Part shown: in pieces, positions 23,861 through 35,482 of the stretch
Position numbering within the stretch: the stretch's first letter is position 1
How the letters are laid out: each line of letters begins with the position of its first letter
Source of the DNA: Straminergon stramineum
Lineage: Eukaryota; Streptophyta; Bryopsida; Hypnales; Calliergonaceae
Reading direction: 5' to 3'
DNA length: 64,000 nucleotides
NCBI GenBank assembly: GCA_963920665.1
Contig: OY987273.1
Span: 6,698,501 to 6,762,500 of the forward strand
Translations under genes and position numbers: made by a program
The notes under the pieces: model-generated
What the model was told of the DNA's origin: nothing
The model's input: only the letters and a program-made list of their open reading frames with translations
The model's database searches: none

Positions 23861-26800
23861 TTTTTACATAAATAAGGTCATCATCTCATTCAGCTCATTT
23901 TAATAATATTTGTTGCCAAGCAATGTTTCATGACTTACATGAATGCTCGTGCACAATTTCACTTGTGCATTTTGATTATTACTAAAACTATGAATAATCA
24001 TCAACTTTCAATGACTATTTAAACGTTGGGAAAATCATGATGTTTTGTGATGAACATCTACACACTATGTTTTCTCAAGTCACTTTTTCTTCACAAAAAT
24101 TGTTTTCAAATGCTCATATTCTATTGCACGTATCTTCTAACTACTACTGACAATACAATTTCATGTACAGCTATCCATATCGTCAAACCAATATAAAGAT
24201 CATGTACGAACTATTTCATTGCTTGCCAAATCTTGGTTCTCAGAGATTTCTATATTGTTGCAGTCGTTGACCATGTATGGGGACGGCTGGAACAACAACT
24301 TTTCCCCTTTGCTTCATGCATGGATACATAAACAAACGTTATTACAACCCAATCCGTCCTCCTTTCCTTGGTAAAGTGTAGAGTTTGAAGGAACTCCTCA
24401 TCCACTTTCTGAAATACCAATGTCTTCTTTGAAGTTGGAGCCATGCACAATGAACTGTTTAATGCACACAAAGCTATAATCTTCACATGAATGTGCTTAA
24501 CTTATATGGAAAAAAGCCATCCATACATCCTACCAATCCAAGAAAGATTGACTATGTAGTAGGTGCACCATCAAAAACAACAAAACAATCACTACTACTA
24601 GGAATTTCAGGCATACCATAGCTTCTCCAACAACATTGGTTGTTCATTGTGTTGCTTTACTCCAATTTGAAGGTTCTTTGTGAAGCCTGTGTTCAGCTAA
24701 AACAAATAGTAATGGAAGAAATGCATTAGGCAATGCTTGCAATAGCTCAATTGTTGCTCAAATAATTAACAATATAATTCAATAGCATTGAAAAAAACAG
24801 CAAACAACATAGACAATGCATTTGTCATAACTAAATGGAATAAAAAATTCCATGCACGAAACTATCAATGACTTCACCCCTCCCTGCTTCCTGAACTAGG
24901 ACATTAAAAGCACCAGAAATGTGGATGTTTTATGTTGTTGTTACAATACGCTACATCAATACAATTCGAAAGACCAAAACTTAATACCTTCCCACTAGCT
25001 CTTTCAATGTATTACATGTATACTCCATTCTTCAAAGTTCGTACCTGAAAACGTTATACGACAATCCGTTGGAACTTTGCATAATCCTCCTTTGACGTAG
25101 ACACTACAATTCGAAGGTAGCTCTCCCTCAAACCCTTTGCATCCACAATGTGCCTAGCTCTCTTGGAGTTGAATGAATTTCAATGATCACCCACTCGTTT
25201 TAGTCTGCAACTGTGTTTTAAGTTTTTTCTGCCACATGTAGCAATAGCAATTAATTATTGATTCAAGTCTTACATGTTCTCTATTGGACTACGAAATAGA
25301 GGAAACCATTGCTACCATAGTTAGTAAGTTTGAGAATATATGTAAACGAGTTAGAATACGTTCTCACTTCCAACAAAACAAATCCTCAACCTTCATACTA
25401 AAACTGGAAATGACATTCTCATGGTACTTGCACAAAAAGAGGAGAAATTTACATCTACGATACAGCCAACCTACTTCTTGTACACTACAATGACATTCTT
25501 TTGCATGCTCGTGCTTCAAAACATTGCACTAGTATTCTGCAGTTATAGGAAGGGGAAAAAATGAGTTGGTTTTTGCCCTAACACACAGTTGGTGTGAGCA
25601 ACGTTATTGGAGATCAACTTCTCATGAAGGCTGCGCCAGTCGCTTCTATTGCTGGTCGTGAAACCAATGGGATCTACGATAGACAAAGTTGCACAATTCT
25701 TTGGCTTGTTTCAATAAGATCTCCCGTAGTGAATGACTTCCCCCCCAAAATGAAAGCATTATCAACTTTTTGGAAGCTCTAGAAATCAAAGAAGCATATT
25801 TAGAAGACGCTTCCCTTTTTACAAAATTTTGCCTTACCATTCTCTCTTCGAAAAGAATTCACACATTCATTATCCAATGAAAGGATAGATAGACGTATTG
25901 AATATGGAATATGTCTAACTTCGGTCCATGTGAATGTCGATAATTCCTTCACTGCATGCGGCATTGCATTCTGCTACCATCTCCTGGACTTAATCTTCTG
26001 CTCTCATCCCAAATACCTGGAGATGAGTCCTACATTACACACGGGCAAAAAAGCATGTCCTCCGAAGCTTCAATCTCATCATCACAACTAGATTTTGTAA
26101 ATGCAGTCTACATACTTTTCAAAACAATGACGCTCCATGAATTTTGCGTCAAGGAATAAATAATACTTGCATTGAGTGCCTCACAGTTGACAACGTCAGC
26201 CATGTTTTTCAACAATCTCTTATACATACGATCCATGTTTCACTATTCTTAAGATGCATTAAAGTAATTCACCTATTCCATGACAAAATATCGTTTCTGA
26301 CAAACATGAATGACTACCTTCCACCTAATCACATTGTAAGTCAAAAAATGATTAAAGAAATTGTTCAACTAAGGCTACCACAAATCTAAAAGCCAATCAC
26401 TTCCCTATCATTGATGTTCACATCTTTCTCGTATGCATACAATGTAAACAGTTAAGTCAATGATCATGTATAATGCAGATTCTACCTTTGCGTTTCCTAA
26501 TGAAAGAGCATTGCACTCAACTGTTCAATACATTCATCTACACATTGAAATACGACAATGACATGCGCAAGATAATGACTATAGCTTCGACTCCATTTCT
26601 TCTCTTTAGCAGCTCTATAAATCCCTCCCGAAGCCAATGTTAACCCACCTCTTTGTCCATTCACACAGAATCCTCTCCAGAATTAATGTTGACATTATGA
26701 AGACTGCCTGCCATTGCACCACACTGCAATGTAATTTTCAAACATCTACCTCGTTCTGTACCCTTCTACCCTTCTAGTAAGTCTTTACACTGGCACGAAA

Positions 26801-27785
26801 TCTTGTAAAATAAGTGCTCAAACAATTTATGTTTCCCTCGAACTCTTCATATTCTTGCATGCATGAGCACTCCTATCACACCTCCATTTCTCTAAATTCC
26901 TATACTTGATATATTATTTGTCCTCCACTACCTTGTCGGTCCTCAGAAAACTCTTCGTCAACAATCACTAGTACAGTACTATGAGTACTATATATGAAAT
27001 GCTTATTTTGTTAAAATGGCGTTACTCCACAAACTTGGCACTTTTAGGTTTAGACCGTGCGGTCTGAAATGTATACCACTACCACACTTCAAATTGAACA
27101 GTCTAAAATCTATACCAATCCTAGAAAATAAATGGAAAAATGGGATATGAATAATGACATTTTAATGAAATCTCTGTTATGATCTATGCATCACTTGACA
27201 TAGACTCTACCTTCAAAATCATAAACCATAAATTGGTGTATTGAGTGCTGAAAGACACTCACTACTTGAGTGAATTAATATTTCTTTCCTTTGGGAATGT
27301 TGAACTCTTCATTGACATTCTACTCTGCCCACCAATAAAATGGTGACAGTACCTTACTTACCAATTCAAATTCCTATCATAGCCAATGTTTTGTTCTCTT
27401 AGTCTTCTTTAGCATGCATGGTCATCTTTTTAACTTCCTACAAATTAGTTGTCACAAGTGATAAGCGTACCTATGTGATGTTGTCTTTCTCTTCAGCCAA
27501 TGGATATAATGTACTTCCCTCATTTTGCATTCTATTGTCGTCGTCACCGATGTTGCTGTTGTTGATGTTGTTCCCTCTCAATTCAATTTGTCGTCGATTC
27601 CTCTATCCATCGTCTTCGTTGTCTACTCTGGCATGAATACGGCTACTACTGTTGCTTCCCAAGTGCTCTCCGTACAAAAAATCCTCCTCAACTCTCTCTT
27701 CGTTTGAGGCAGTTGTCCTTTCTTCTTCTCTAAAACCACGATGGCCTCCAGCTGCTACACGAACTCTAGTCACATCTCCAAAAGG
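23861..27785. other. Inner CACTA 3' arm, no further gene recognised
   Basis: This region lies downstream of the inner transposase stop. Short open stretches occur on both strands (for example 24250-24486 minus), but none resembles a known family. It may include the 3' untranslated region. Confidence 0.5.
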
Positions 27786-28640
27786 TCACCTACCTCTACA
27801 CCGTCCTCGTCTTCCCCCTCCATGAGTTCGACCACTTCCCCTCCCATGCACTACTCCCTGCCTCCCTTTGAGGTGTACCTCCTGCACTAACACATTCTGG
27901 CCTATGGAAATTGCCGGCAATGGACCCTCTTCAACTTCCCTTTCTAGGTGCAAACCTTCGAATTCTTCATCTGAGCCCATTCTAAAAATTTGTGGTTCTT
28001 CTTCATCTTCCTTATTTGGTAAGACTCTTTTGCCTCTAACCTCCTCCCGTAGGACAATTTTCCAACCCGAAGCTTCCCTGGCATTACAACAGAAGACCTG
28101 TTCACAATGCTTTGGAAATACAAAACTATCGTTGCAAATTCCATGCAGCCTTCTTTTGTAGTTTGCCAATGTGAACCCTCACTTATCTTTTTTAATGGTC
28201 GCATTCTCTCCACGGTAATTTGCTTTTACAAAATCACAAACTAGGACTACCACACAATGTCGTCTGTAATTCAATTCCAATATCTCTTCTATGTGGCCAA
28301 GGTACTCTACATTTGCTTCCACTTGATTGACATCATGAATTCCATTTCGACAGACTTGTCGAAATATAGCCGCAACACCACTATCCGCTGTTTTCAAAGA
28401 GTGCTCGGAACTGATCACTCGGTAATGATTTTCATTAGTGTACATGGACTTGTACACGGTCGCCACTTCCACAGGACCTCTAGCAGTATCCACAACCATG
28501 GCCTTTACATTCACACCAGTCTGTTGGTCATACTTGACTTCTTCTAATATCCATTTAGAAAACTCTAGTAATTTCCGCAGCTCCACGAGAAAGACAAATG
28601 TGTAACGCCGCCCACGTCAACATTGTTGAGGTCAATAGAA
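27786..28640 (-). pseudogene. Inner CACTA transposase, last exon (DUF4216-like domain, Arg/Gly tail)
   Basis: One frame runs from at least 28586 to 27786. Its order is ELRKLLEFSKWILEEVKYDQ, then YKSMYTNENHYRVISSEHS, TADSGVAAIFRQ, VEYLGHIEEILELNYRRHCVVVLVCDFVKANYRG (key part of the DUF4216-type domain of TNP2 proteins), then acidic residues and a GRGSGRTHGGGRRGR tail that suggests nucleic-acid binding. The only break is TGA near 28177, where the outer gene has Trp (DEWGF), so a TGG-to-TGA change explains it. The 5' edge is uncertain: homology with the outer exon starts about 28620. It is the final exon of the gene starting at 33783. Confidence 0.75.
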
Positions 28641-28945
28641 GTCTCTTTTCGCATCCCGTTGTGACACTGCTCCTTCATATCTCCTATACAATCACAAAAT
28701 AAAGAAACAATTCACTATCAATTCAACAACCTGGCATGTTCGAGTACAACAAGGTGAAAACTGTACGCACATGCAAAATAACAACTTCATATCAAGCCTT
28801 TCACGCAAGTTAAAAAACCTTTCCAAAATAACACTTTAGTTGAAGACCGAAAAAAAAGAAGGAAATCTTTAGCAATCATGTAGTACTCGTTTGCAACCAA
28901 CATATAATTCCCTATCAATAAATAGAAATGCCTTCGCCCCAACCT

Positions 28946-29834
28946 TCAGTATACGTCCATATGATTAGCGTTGTCCAAGACAAAGGAATGAATTTGTTTT
29001 CGAAAAGCCTTAGACATGTTGCGATTACGGCCACCACCTTCAAGAATTTCATCATACATATTAGGCTCCTCCTCTTTATTGCATGCCCTCTTCCTTGTTG
29101 GAGTATACTCCGCAAGGTACTTGTTCAAAAAACCTATGGCCTCCTCCCTCAAGTAACCACATGCCATGCTCCCTTCTGGTCTGGCCTTATTTTTCACATA
29201 ACCTTTTAAGGTTTTCATGTATCTCTCAAAAGGATACATCCACCACATATGCACAGGACCACATATGAAAAGCTCTTCTACCAAATGTATTGGTAAATGC
29301 ATCATCACCACAAATATTGATGGTGGAAGTTCTTTCTCCAAGGAACACAACGTTTCAACTACCTCCATCAGCATGTGCACCTTTTGTTTATTATTGATCA
29401 CCTTAGCACAAATTTTTCGGAACAACCTACTCACTTGCATTATAGCCCCAATGACATTTGAATCTCCAATGTTCCGCAAGCACACCAGTAGAACTTGTTG
29501 TAAGAGGATGTGGTAATCATGCATTTTCAATCTAGAAAGCTTCTTGTCTTGTAATTTTTTCTTCAAGGGTTCCACATAATTATTTGGGAACTTGAATTCC
29601 CTCAATGTTGCCAAAAATTCCTCTTTCTCTTCTCTACTTAATACATAAGGAGCATCCAGCATGAAGTAAGTGTGCCCATCAGCATTTGCTTGCAAATGCA
29701 AATGCCTTTGTATACCACGAGCACGCATATCTTCCCTTTAGACCATCAATTTCTCCTAATAGCGTTCGCACTAAATTTTCACATATATTTTTTTCACAAT
29801 GCATTGGGTCCAACAGGTGGTGAATTGGTAGTCT
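28946..29834 (-). pseudogene. Inner CACTA transposase, DUF4218-like exon
   Basis: The exon begins after GTGTGCAG with RLPIHHLLDPMHCEKNICEN, the hallmark motif that follows the catalytic domain in TNP2 proteins. A one-base frameshift near 29745 separates this from the remaining 260 codons, which are completely open to TGA at 28946. They include HLHLQAN, MLDAPYVLS, LKMHDYHILLQQVL, VETLCSLEKELPPSIF, HLPIHLVEELFICGPVHMWW and MYPFERYMKTLKGYVKN, the diagnostic core of DUF4218. The preceding intron (31858-29835) is in phase 0 and at the same site as in the outer gene. The exon's 3' splice donor is not certain; the frame may end at MDVY or be spliced shortly before. Confidence 0.85.
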
Positions 29835-31858
29835 CTGCACACATCACACAATTCTTCACATTTAGAGTAGGTAATACAAGACAACGGGTTCAAACAAAGG
29901 CAAACGGGACATAGAATGGTCTACATGTTTGACTACAACACTTTCATGAATTCAACATGTCTGACATATGCTGCTCTATACAATTCCATGTATATGTATG
30001 CTTGCACCCCAAAAAATTAAGTCAAAACTAATAGTTTTCCACTTAAGGGATCCTCTCTTGAAATTGCAATTGAAAAACTGTAATGCATGCCATTGCATTG
30101 CACTTCATAGGCCACAAAGACCGCAATTATAAATATAAACCAACCAATAATAGAAATGAGAAATTGCGTCCCTCATCTATAGTAATGTTCTCCCTGTCCA
30201 ACATATTGCTTTCTCTTCAATTTCAAAAACTCTATGCTTATACACGTAAAAGGAATTAACATTAATTAAAGCAAGAACATTGTGCCCTACGCAAGTGTGA
30301 CAAATAGTTTTCTACCATTGCAAATTTCAAAAGGCTCAATACTTAGTACTCACAATTACATATGTAAAATGAAATACACAAGGCATCTAGCAAAGTGATG
30401 AACCCCATGAATTTCACAAGTAAGCATATACGACATATTGTACACCTTTAAATTCAATAGCAATAGTAGTTTTACTAATGATAGATAGTAACTTCCAATA
30501 AAATGAATGAATATTTTGTAACTATGAATACTAGAATTCAGCTCGAATTCTCAATTACATTAAAGTGGAAATATTCCAAACCCCTTTTCCCATGAAATTC
30601 TTGTATAGGAATGCATTTTTGAGCATGCAATTTAAACATGACAAATTATTGATTCTTACCACTTTAACGAAATAAAGGTTACAATATTTCCATGAAAGTA
30701 CAAAGCGTCCACTAGAAATCCATAGGTGACTACACAATACTTCATTGAGTTGAGCATGTTTGAAATACGGTATTCTCTTACATTCCAAAAGAGTGTTGAC
30801 TTGTTAGTCCTACAACAACTTACATTATTAACGAACCGCACTACAAAATACAACCTTGCAATGAATTTTTTTACAATTCATTGTCTGTGATAGATGTTCT
30901 CTTCAACTTTGGAAGATGGTGTTTTTCCACTCAAATACAAGAATAACATAAATTACATCAAGAATATTGACCCCTCCAATGAAATTATAATTAAGAATAT
31001 ATGACGAAGGATTTTTGGCTTTAATAAAAAGACTACTATACTCACACTTTACTACGGAAATACTCGTCTGAAAACCCCCTTCACAATATAGCCCCCTTCT
31101 AGAAATTCAGACTGACCAAACATGACACCTACTTACAGTTCTTCCTTTTCACAAGGCAATTTACCTACACTCATGAATGTTAAAAAATTAAACCAAACAA
31201 TTGAGACAACTACACATATTCCCTTATAAAATGACAAGTTCTAGGAAGGACGAAGGGTCACAGAACAATCCTTTAGTGATCAATGCACATTACTTCACTA
31301 AGTTGAGCATGTACAATGTATTTCATTCTCTTCATTTCCAGAAGACTATGTGCTTACTCTAAAAAAAAAATAGAAAAAAATAAAGGACATAATATCTTGT
31401 CTCGAATTCACCGTTAAGCATGCTTGACAGATGGCATTCTTAGTTGCTTGAAAATCCAATGTCCTTGCACTCTTTCACGACAATGAGCTTTCCTGGAAAA
31501 TAACAGACTTTCTTCCCTTCTTGCATATTATAATTAAGCATATGATTATGTCAACTAACATCCTACTTGATTTAAAAAGCCTTTGCCTTTGGACTCAAAA
31601 AAGAAAAATCATTTAAAAAGACATTAATGCTCAAGACTACTTAAATTATACATTCTACTAATCAACACTTTCCATTACAAAGCGCACTTCAACAACTGCA
31701 ACTCACATGTAATGCTAAGCCCCTCCTTCTTGACCTTCATCCATGACAATGTTCTCAACACTTATTATGGGTCTCATCCTATTTTAAAATGACAACACAA
31801 TCTTCAGAATCAAACACATTTCCATTTACAGAAAGGCAATACAATATGCGGTACTCAC
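29835..31858 (-). other. Inner CACTA transposase intron
   Basis: Inferred phase-0 intron of 2,024 bp. The donor GTGAGT follows ELPYWV and the acceptor GTGTGCAG precedes RLPIHH. The sequence is AT-rich with no coding signature. The outer gene has an intron at the same codon boundary. Confidence 0.75.
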
Positions 31859-33332
31859 CACCCAGTAAGGAAGCTCAAACAAAATGCTGATCCTCTTGAT
31901 ACCAGTGGCTTTAACAGGGTCATGCTTTGAATTTCGACGTCGTCCACATTGCAGGTAAGAATCCCTCCATGCTCCATGTTAGACAATTGTGTGCCCACAT
32001 TGCCTCTCAGGTGCTGGATCATGGTTGGGATGACCATTGAAAGCTGCTCTTGCAAACCTCCACTTGTGGTTTTCCTCCAACCACCTCCGATGCCCAAGGA
32101 AAATAGTCTTTGCCGCCTCCTTGGAGTAATCAACTATTGTGCCCTCTCAACAAATTGGACAACCTACATACCCTTTTCTTGATTGTCCAGAAATCAAAGT
32201 ATACGCTGGGTAGTTGTTAATAGTCCACATTAGCATGCCTCGCATTTTAAAACGTCGAGTAGGTCCTATAGGTTCGGAGATGTCTATAGCTAGAACCCCT
32301 ACCCACAACCTCTTCAACTCATGCACAAGTAGCTGCAAGTAAATGTCAATGGTGTCTTCGGTTGGAGAATTTGGCCCAGGAATTATCATCGTCAAGGAGA
32401 TGAAAAATTGATTCGTCACAAGATAAGGAGGCAAGTTGTAGAATACTACCATGACTGGCCAAACAGAATGCTTTGAAGATTGCATGCTATGTGGATTCAC
32501 CCCATCCAAAGACAATCCCATCCTACTATTTCTAGCACTACTATTGAAGTGGAGAAAATTCTCATCAATAAAATGCCACTGCTTGCTGTCTACAATAGAC
32601 CTCATCTTCCCGTCTTGTGAGTGATTTCTAAAGTGCCATGTTATATGTTTGGATAGTTCTAGGCATCTAAACATTCTACGCAACCTCTTTAAAGGAGAAG
32701 AATCTCAACACTCTCACAAGAATTGTTGTAGATCCATCTATATACCTTGATTTCTGACATTCAAGACATTTGCCTAGTTTAGCTTTATCCTTCCAATATA
32801 ATGTCTTCCCACAATTACAACAATGAATGATCTCATGGGATAAACCAAGTTTCATCAACAACGCCTTCATCTCATAAGAGCTCTCCGGACAAGTATTGTC
32901 CATTGGTAACACGTCGTGCTTGAGGAAGGTCACAATTTCATCCAAGCAATGATGACTAACCGAGAACAGCGTACACAATGACATGAGAACAATGTTGAAT
33001 AGTAGTCTGCTAGTGCTAGAGCCTAGGAAAAGAGGTTCTACTGCTTCATGAAGTAACTCTTCCATGAAATCTGTTTGGTCTACCTCATCTTCCTCTAAGG
33101 ATAGGTCATTGAAATCAAGAACGGAATCTTCTCCCTCTGAGAACTGCTAATGAATTTCATCGACACATGCAAAGAAATTCTCTGCCATTCCCTTGAGGTT
33201 GACTTCTGTGTTAGAAGGCATGCCTTGCAAATTGCCATATTAGTTTGCATCAAAGAACTGCTCGTCTTCTTCCCCTTGCTCTAAATGTGCGGGATGTTGA
33301 TCTTGGAGGTCGTATTGTTGGGCTACATTAGG
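31859..33332 (-). pseudogene. Inner CACTA transposase, main exon (Cys-rich plus Transposase_21 domain)
   Basis: About 490 codons. It begins after CTTGTAG with an acidic linker (stops at about 33240 and 33150). Next are FMEELLHEAVEPLFLGS, LKHDVLPMDNTCPESSYEMKALLMKLGL, a Cys4-type motif (CCNCGKTLYW...CLECQKSRYIDGS) and, after one frameshift near 32695, the catalytic region. That region contains MFRCLELSKHITWH, KMRSIVDSKQWHFID, LSLDGVNPHS, VVFYNLPPYLV, IIPGPNSPTEDTIDIYLQ and MLMWTINNYPAYTLIS. Further nonsense codons lie after CPIC (about 32172) and HTIV (about 31995). Asp in DGVNP and DIYL are the likely catalytic acids. The exon ends at ELPYWV before GTGAGT. Confidence 0.85.
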
Positions 33333-33600
33333 CTACAAGACGTAGTATCATGTTCATTAAATGCACAGTATTAGAATTTGCTGAAAACTTACGAATTGCA
33401 GTCATATAACTTGAGCAGTATTCATTGCAAGAATCAATGACGACTTCTAAACAATTTGTCATGATGTAGTACATTGTATGCAACTATCCACAAAATCTTC
33501 AGAATACATGACATACAGGACATACAACTTTGAATTTGTTTTCAAAACAAGGATTCTATACTTCATGAAAAAATGACTATGTTATGATATTGTTTCTTAC

Positions 33601-33783
33601 AAGTAAAGGTTCTTCCAAGTTCATATCGTGCCCGTACTTCCGATGGTGAGTCTCTACAACTTCTGCTTCTTAGATCCTGAAGCCATGACATCGTTCGCAA
33701 GCACATGGAAACCTGGAGATTCCTTGCCCGACTGCAAACGCCCTCTCTAGGTGGTATGCTTGTATAAGTCTATCTATACTCAT
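33601..33783 (-). pseudogene. Inner CACTA transposase, exon 1 (Cys-rich N-terminal domain)
   Basis: The exon has 61 codons from ATG at 33783 to CTT before GTAAGA. It contains RLIQAYHLERAF, RFPCACERCHGF, one TAA after FRI, then ETHHRKYGHD. It aligns with outer exon 1 (13373-13552) in length, Cys spacing, start position and phase of the following intron. The CxC..C pattern with downstream His residues resembles the transposase-associated domain that opens plant TNP2 proteins. The start was chosen because the outer gene also has an ATG at this alignment column, and in both genes a splice-acceptor-like sequence lies just before it. Confidence 0.7.
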
Positions 33784-34783
33784 TTTGAATAGAACCTGAA
33801 GTTCATGCCCAATTGTTCATGAGTACAATTTGTTGTATGCAAGTTTGCCACTTTCTTCCTACATAATGTACCCATAAAATATCCATCATACATAAATGAC
33901 CTACTTTGTGAAACCTCTTAAAATCTTGTGCATGAGAGACACGTGGAAGTACGGTAGTTTGAAATTCTCCTCTATATAGCATGCTTGTTTTCTAAAATTC
34001 TTACGTGATTGACCAAGTTGTACCTATTGTCGAGTGCTTTTCCTTGCAATAGAATTTAAGCACTCTTGATCCTTCACTAACTTTTTGCCAATTGGAATTC
34101 AATGGTGACTACGCAAATACTACATGCTCGAACCCCCTTCCAATTTCTACTGAAGTTATTAACAAGTCTTCAAGACTTCATCATGCAAAGGCAATGGAAA
34201 TATTGAGGTCGATGATTTGACAAACCATATGTACTTGTAAGATGAAGTACAAGTGAACTCATAAAATGTACAACTCCACCGCGAGCCCCTAGTGGCCTCC
34301 AGTTTTGCAAGAATAGCACCAATACAAATAGGATGACCTGAAATAGAGCTTGGTTACTCTTTCCTTACAATCTATCCTACTAGATTGCGCACTGTAGATT
34401 ACAACAAACTATTTGTAGAGCACACATGAGCACGTTGTTTCCATGGCTCCAACTGTTGCACTTCCTGAAAATGGAGAGTATGGACCTATGGAAGCCTCGA
34501 CCATGATCCCCAAAAGAAGCGACCTTCTTCAACTAATCATTGTACAATCTGCGCAACATCGTGATGACAAGTGAAATTTTTCAATATAGATTCTGAACAA
34601 GAATAACTCATAATTTAAATGGAAATATGATTTCGTATGCCACTTCAAGTAGTTTTAAATTTGTTTTAGTAGACAGTGATGTCCTACTAAAATTAGACTT
34701 GTCCACATTAGTTCACATGCTTCAAATGACGCAACTAATATGTTTAGAAAAAAGAGAAGAAATGAAGGTGTGTACTTCAAATT
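33784..34783. other. No gene recognised
   Basis: Upstream of the inner transposase start, AT-rich. The promoter is expected here, but I see no specific element. Confidence 0.4.
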
Positions 34784-35482
34784 GAAAGTAGACTTAGGCC
34801 TCTCAATTCTGGAAGTGCAACACTGTTTGTCGTTCAAGAACCCTACACTTGGATATGGTGATTCTAAAGTGATCATTGATTAGTGTCAACAATTAAAGAA
34901 AATAATCAAAGCTTATAACTTCTAACAGAGCTCCACCTAAAGAAACATAATAAAAGAGAAAGAATTCACCTTCATTCCAGGAACAAAATATGTTGTAGCT
35001 TGTAGTTGTTTTGCTGAAAAAGTAGAATTTGAAGAGCTGTTAGATTTCAAACCAAGCACTAGGGACCCCAATCACCGCAGACAACAAATCCAAATAGATA
35101 TCGTCAAAGCTTCAACTTTACTAGAATTGCAAGAGGTCATCAACACAACTGTTGAAAGTTGACTCGCGCCTCTCGATTCTGGGAGTGTAGTAGTATTTGC
35201 CATTCAAGAACCTTGCATTTGGATATGGTGATTCTAAAGTGATCATTGACTAGTGTCAACAATGAGAGAAAATCATCAAAGCTTATAACTTCTAACAAAG
35301 CTCCATGTAAAGAAACATCATAAAAGAGAAAGAATTCACCTTCATTCTAGTAGCTAGATATGTTATAACTTGCAGTCGTTTTGCTGAAAAAGTGGAATTT
35401 GAGGAGCCGTTAGATTTCAGTCCAAGCATTGGTAGGGGATGTCAATCACCGCTGACAATGAATCCAAATAGATATCATCAAA
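34784..35482 (+). pseudogene. RNase H-like retroelement relic, tandemly duplicated
   Basis: Two direct copies offset by 370 bp (about 34784-35118 and 35154-35482), roughly 85-90% alike by eye. Each reads GYGDSKVIID, a stop, KIIKAYNF, a stop, a third stop, then IIKEKEFTFI and FAEKVEFEELLDF or FAEKVEFEEPLDF. This order (GDSKVII, then FTF-I-P-x-V-A-LA) matches the second half of reverse-transcriptase-linked RNase H domains of plant retrotransposons. The three stops sit at identical positions in both copies, so the duplication happened after the domain had already decayed. It lies between the transposase and accessory genes of the inner CACTA element, perhaps as a captured fragment. Confidence 0.5.

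Noticed and set aside
24592..24606. CACTACTACTAGGAATTTC as a further CACTA terminus
   Set aside because: It lies inside the inner element, has no matching partner end, and the sequence after the first bases does not follow either terminal consensus.
27868..28161. Plus-strand frame opposite the last inner transposase exon
   Set aside because: Antisense shadow of the DUF4216-like exon, which has clear homology on the minus strand.
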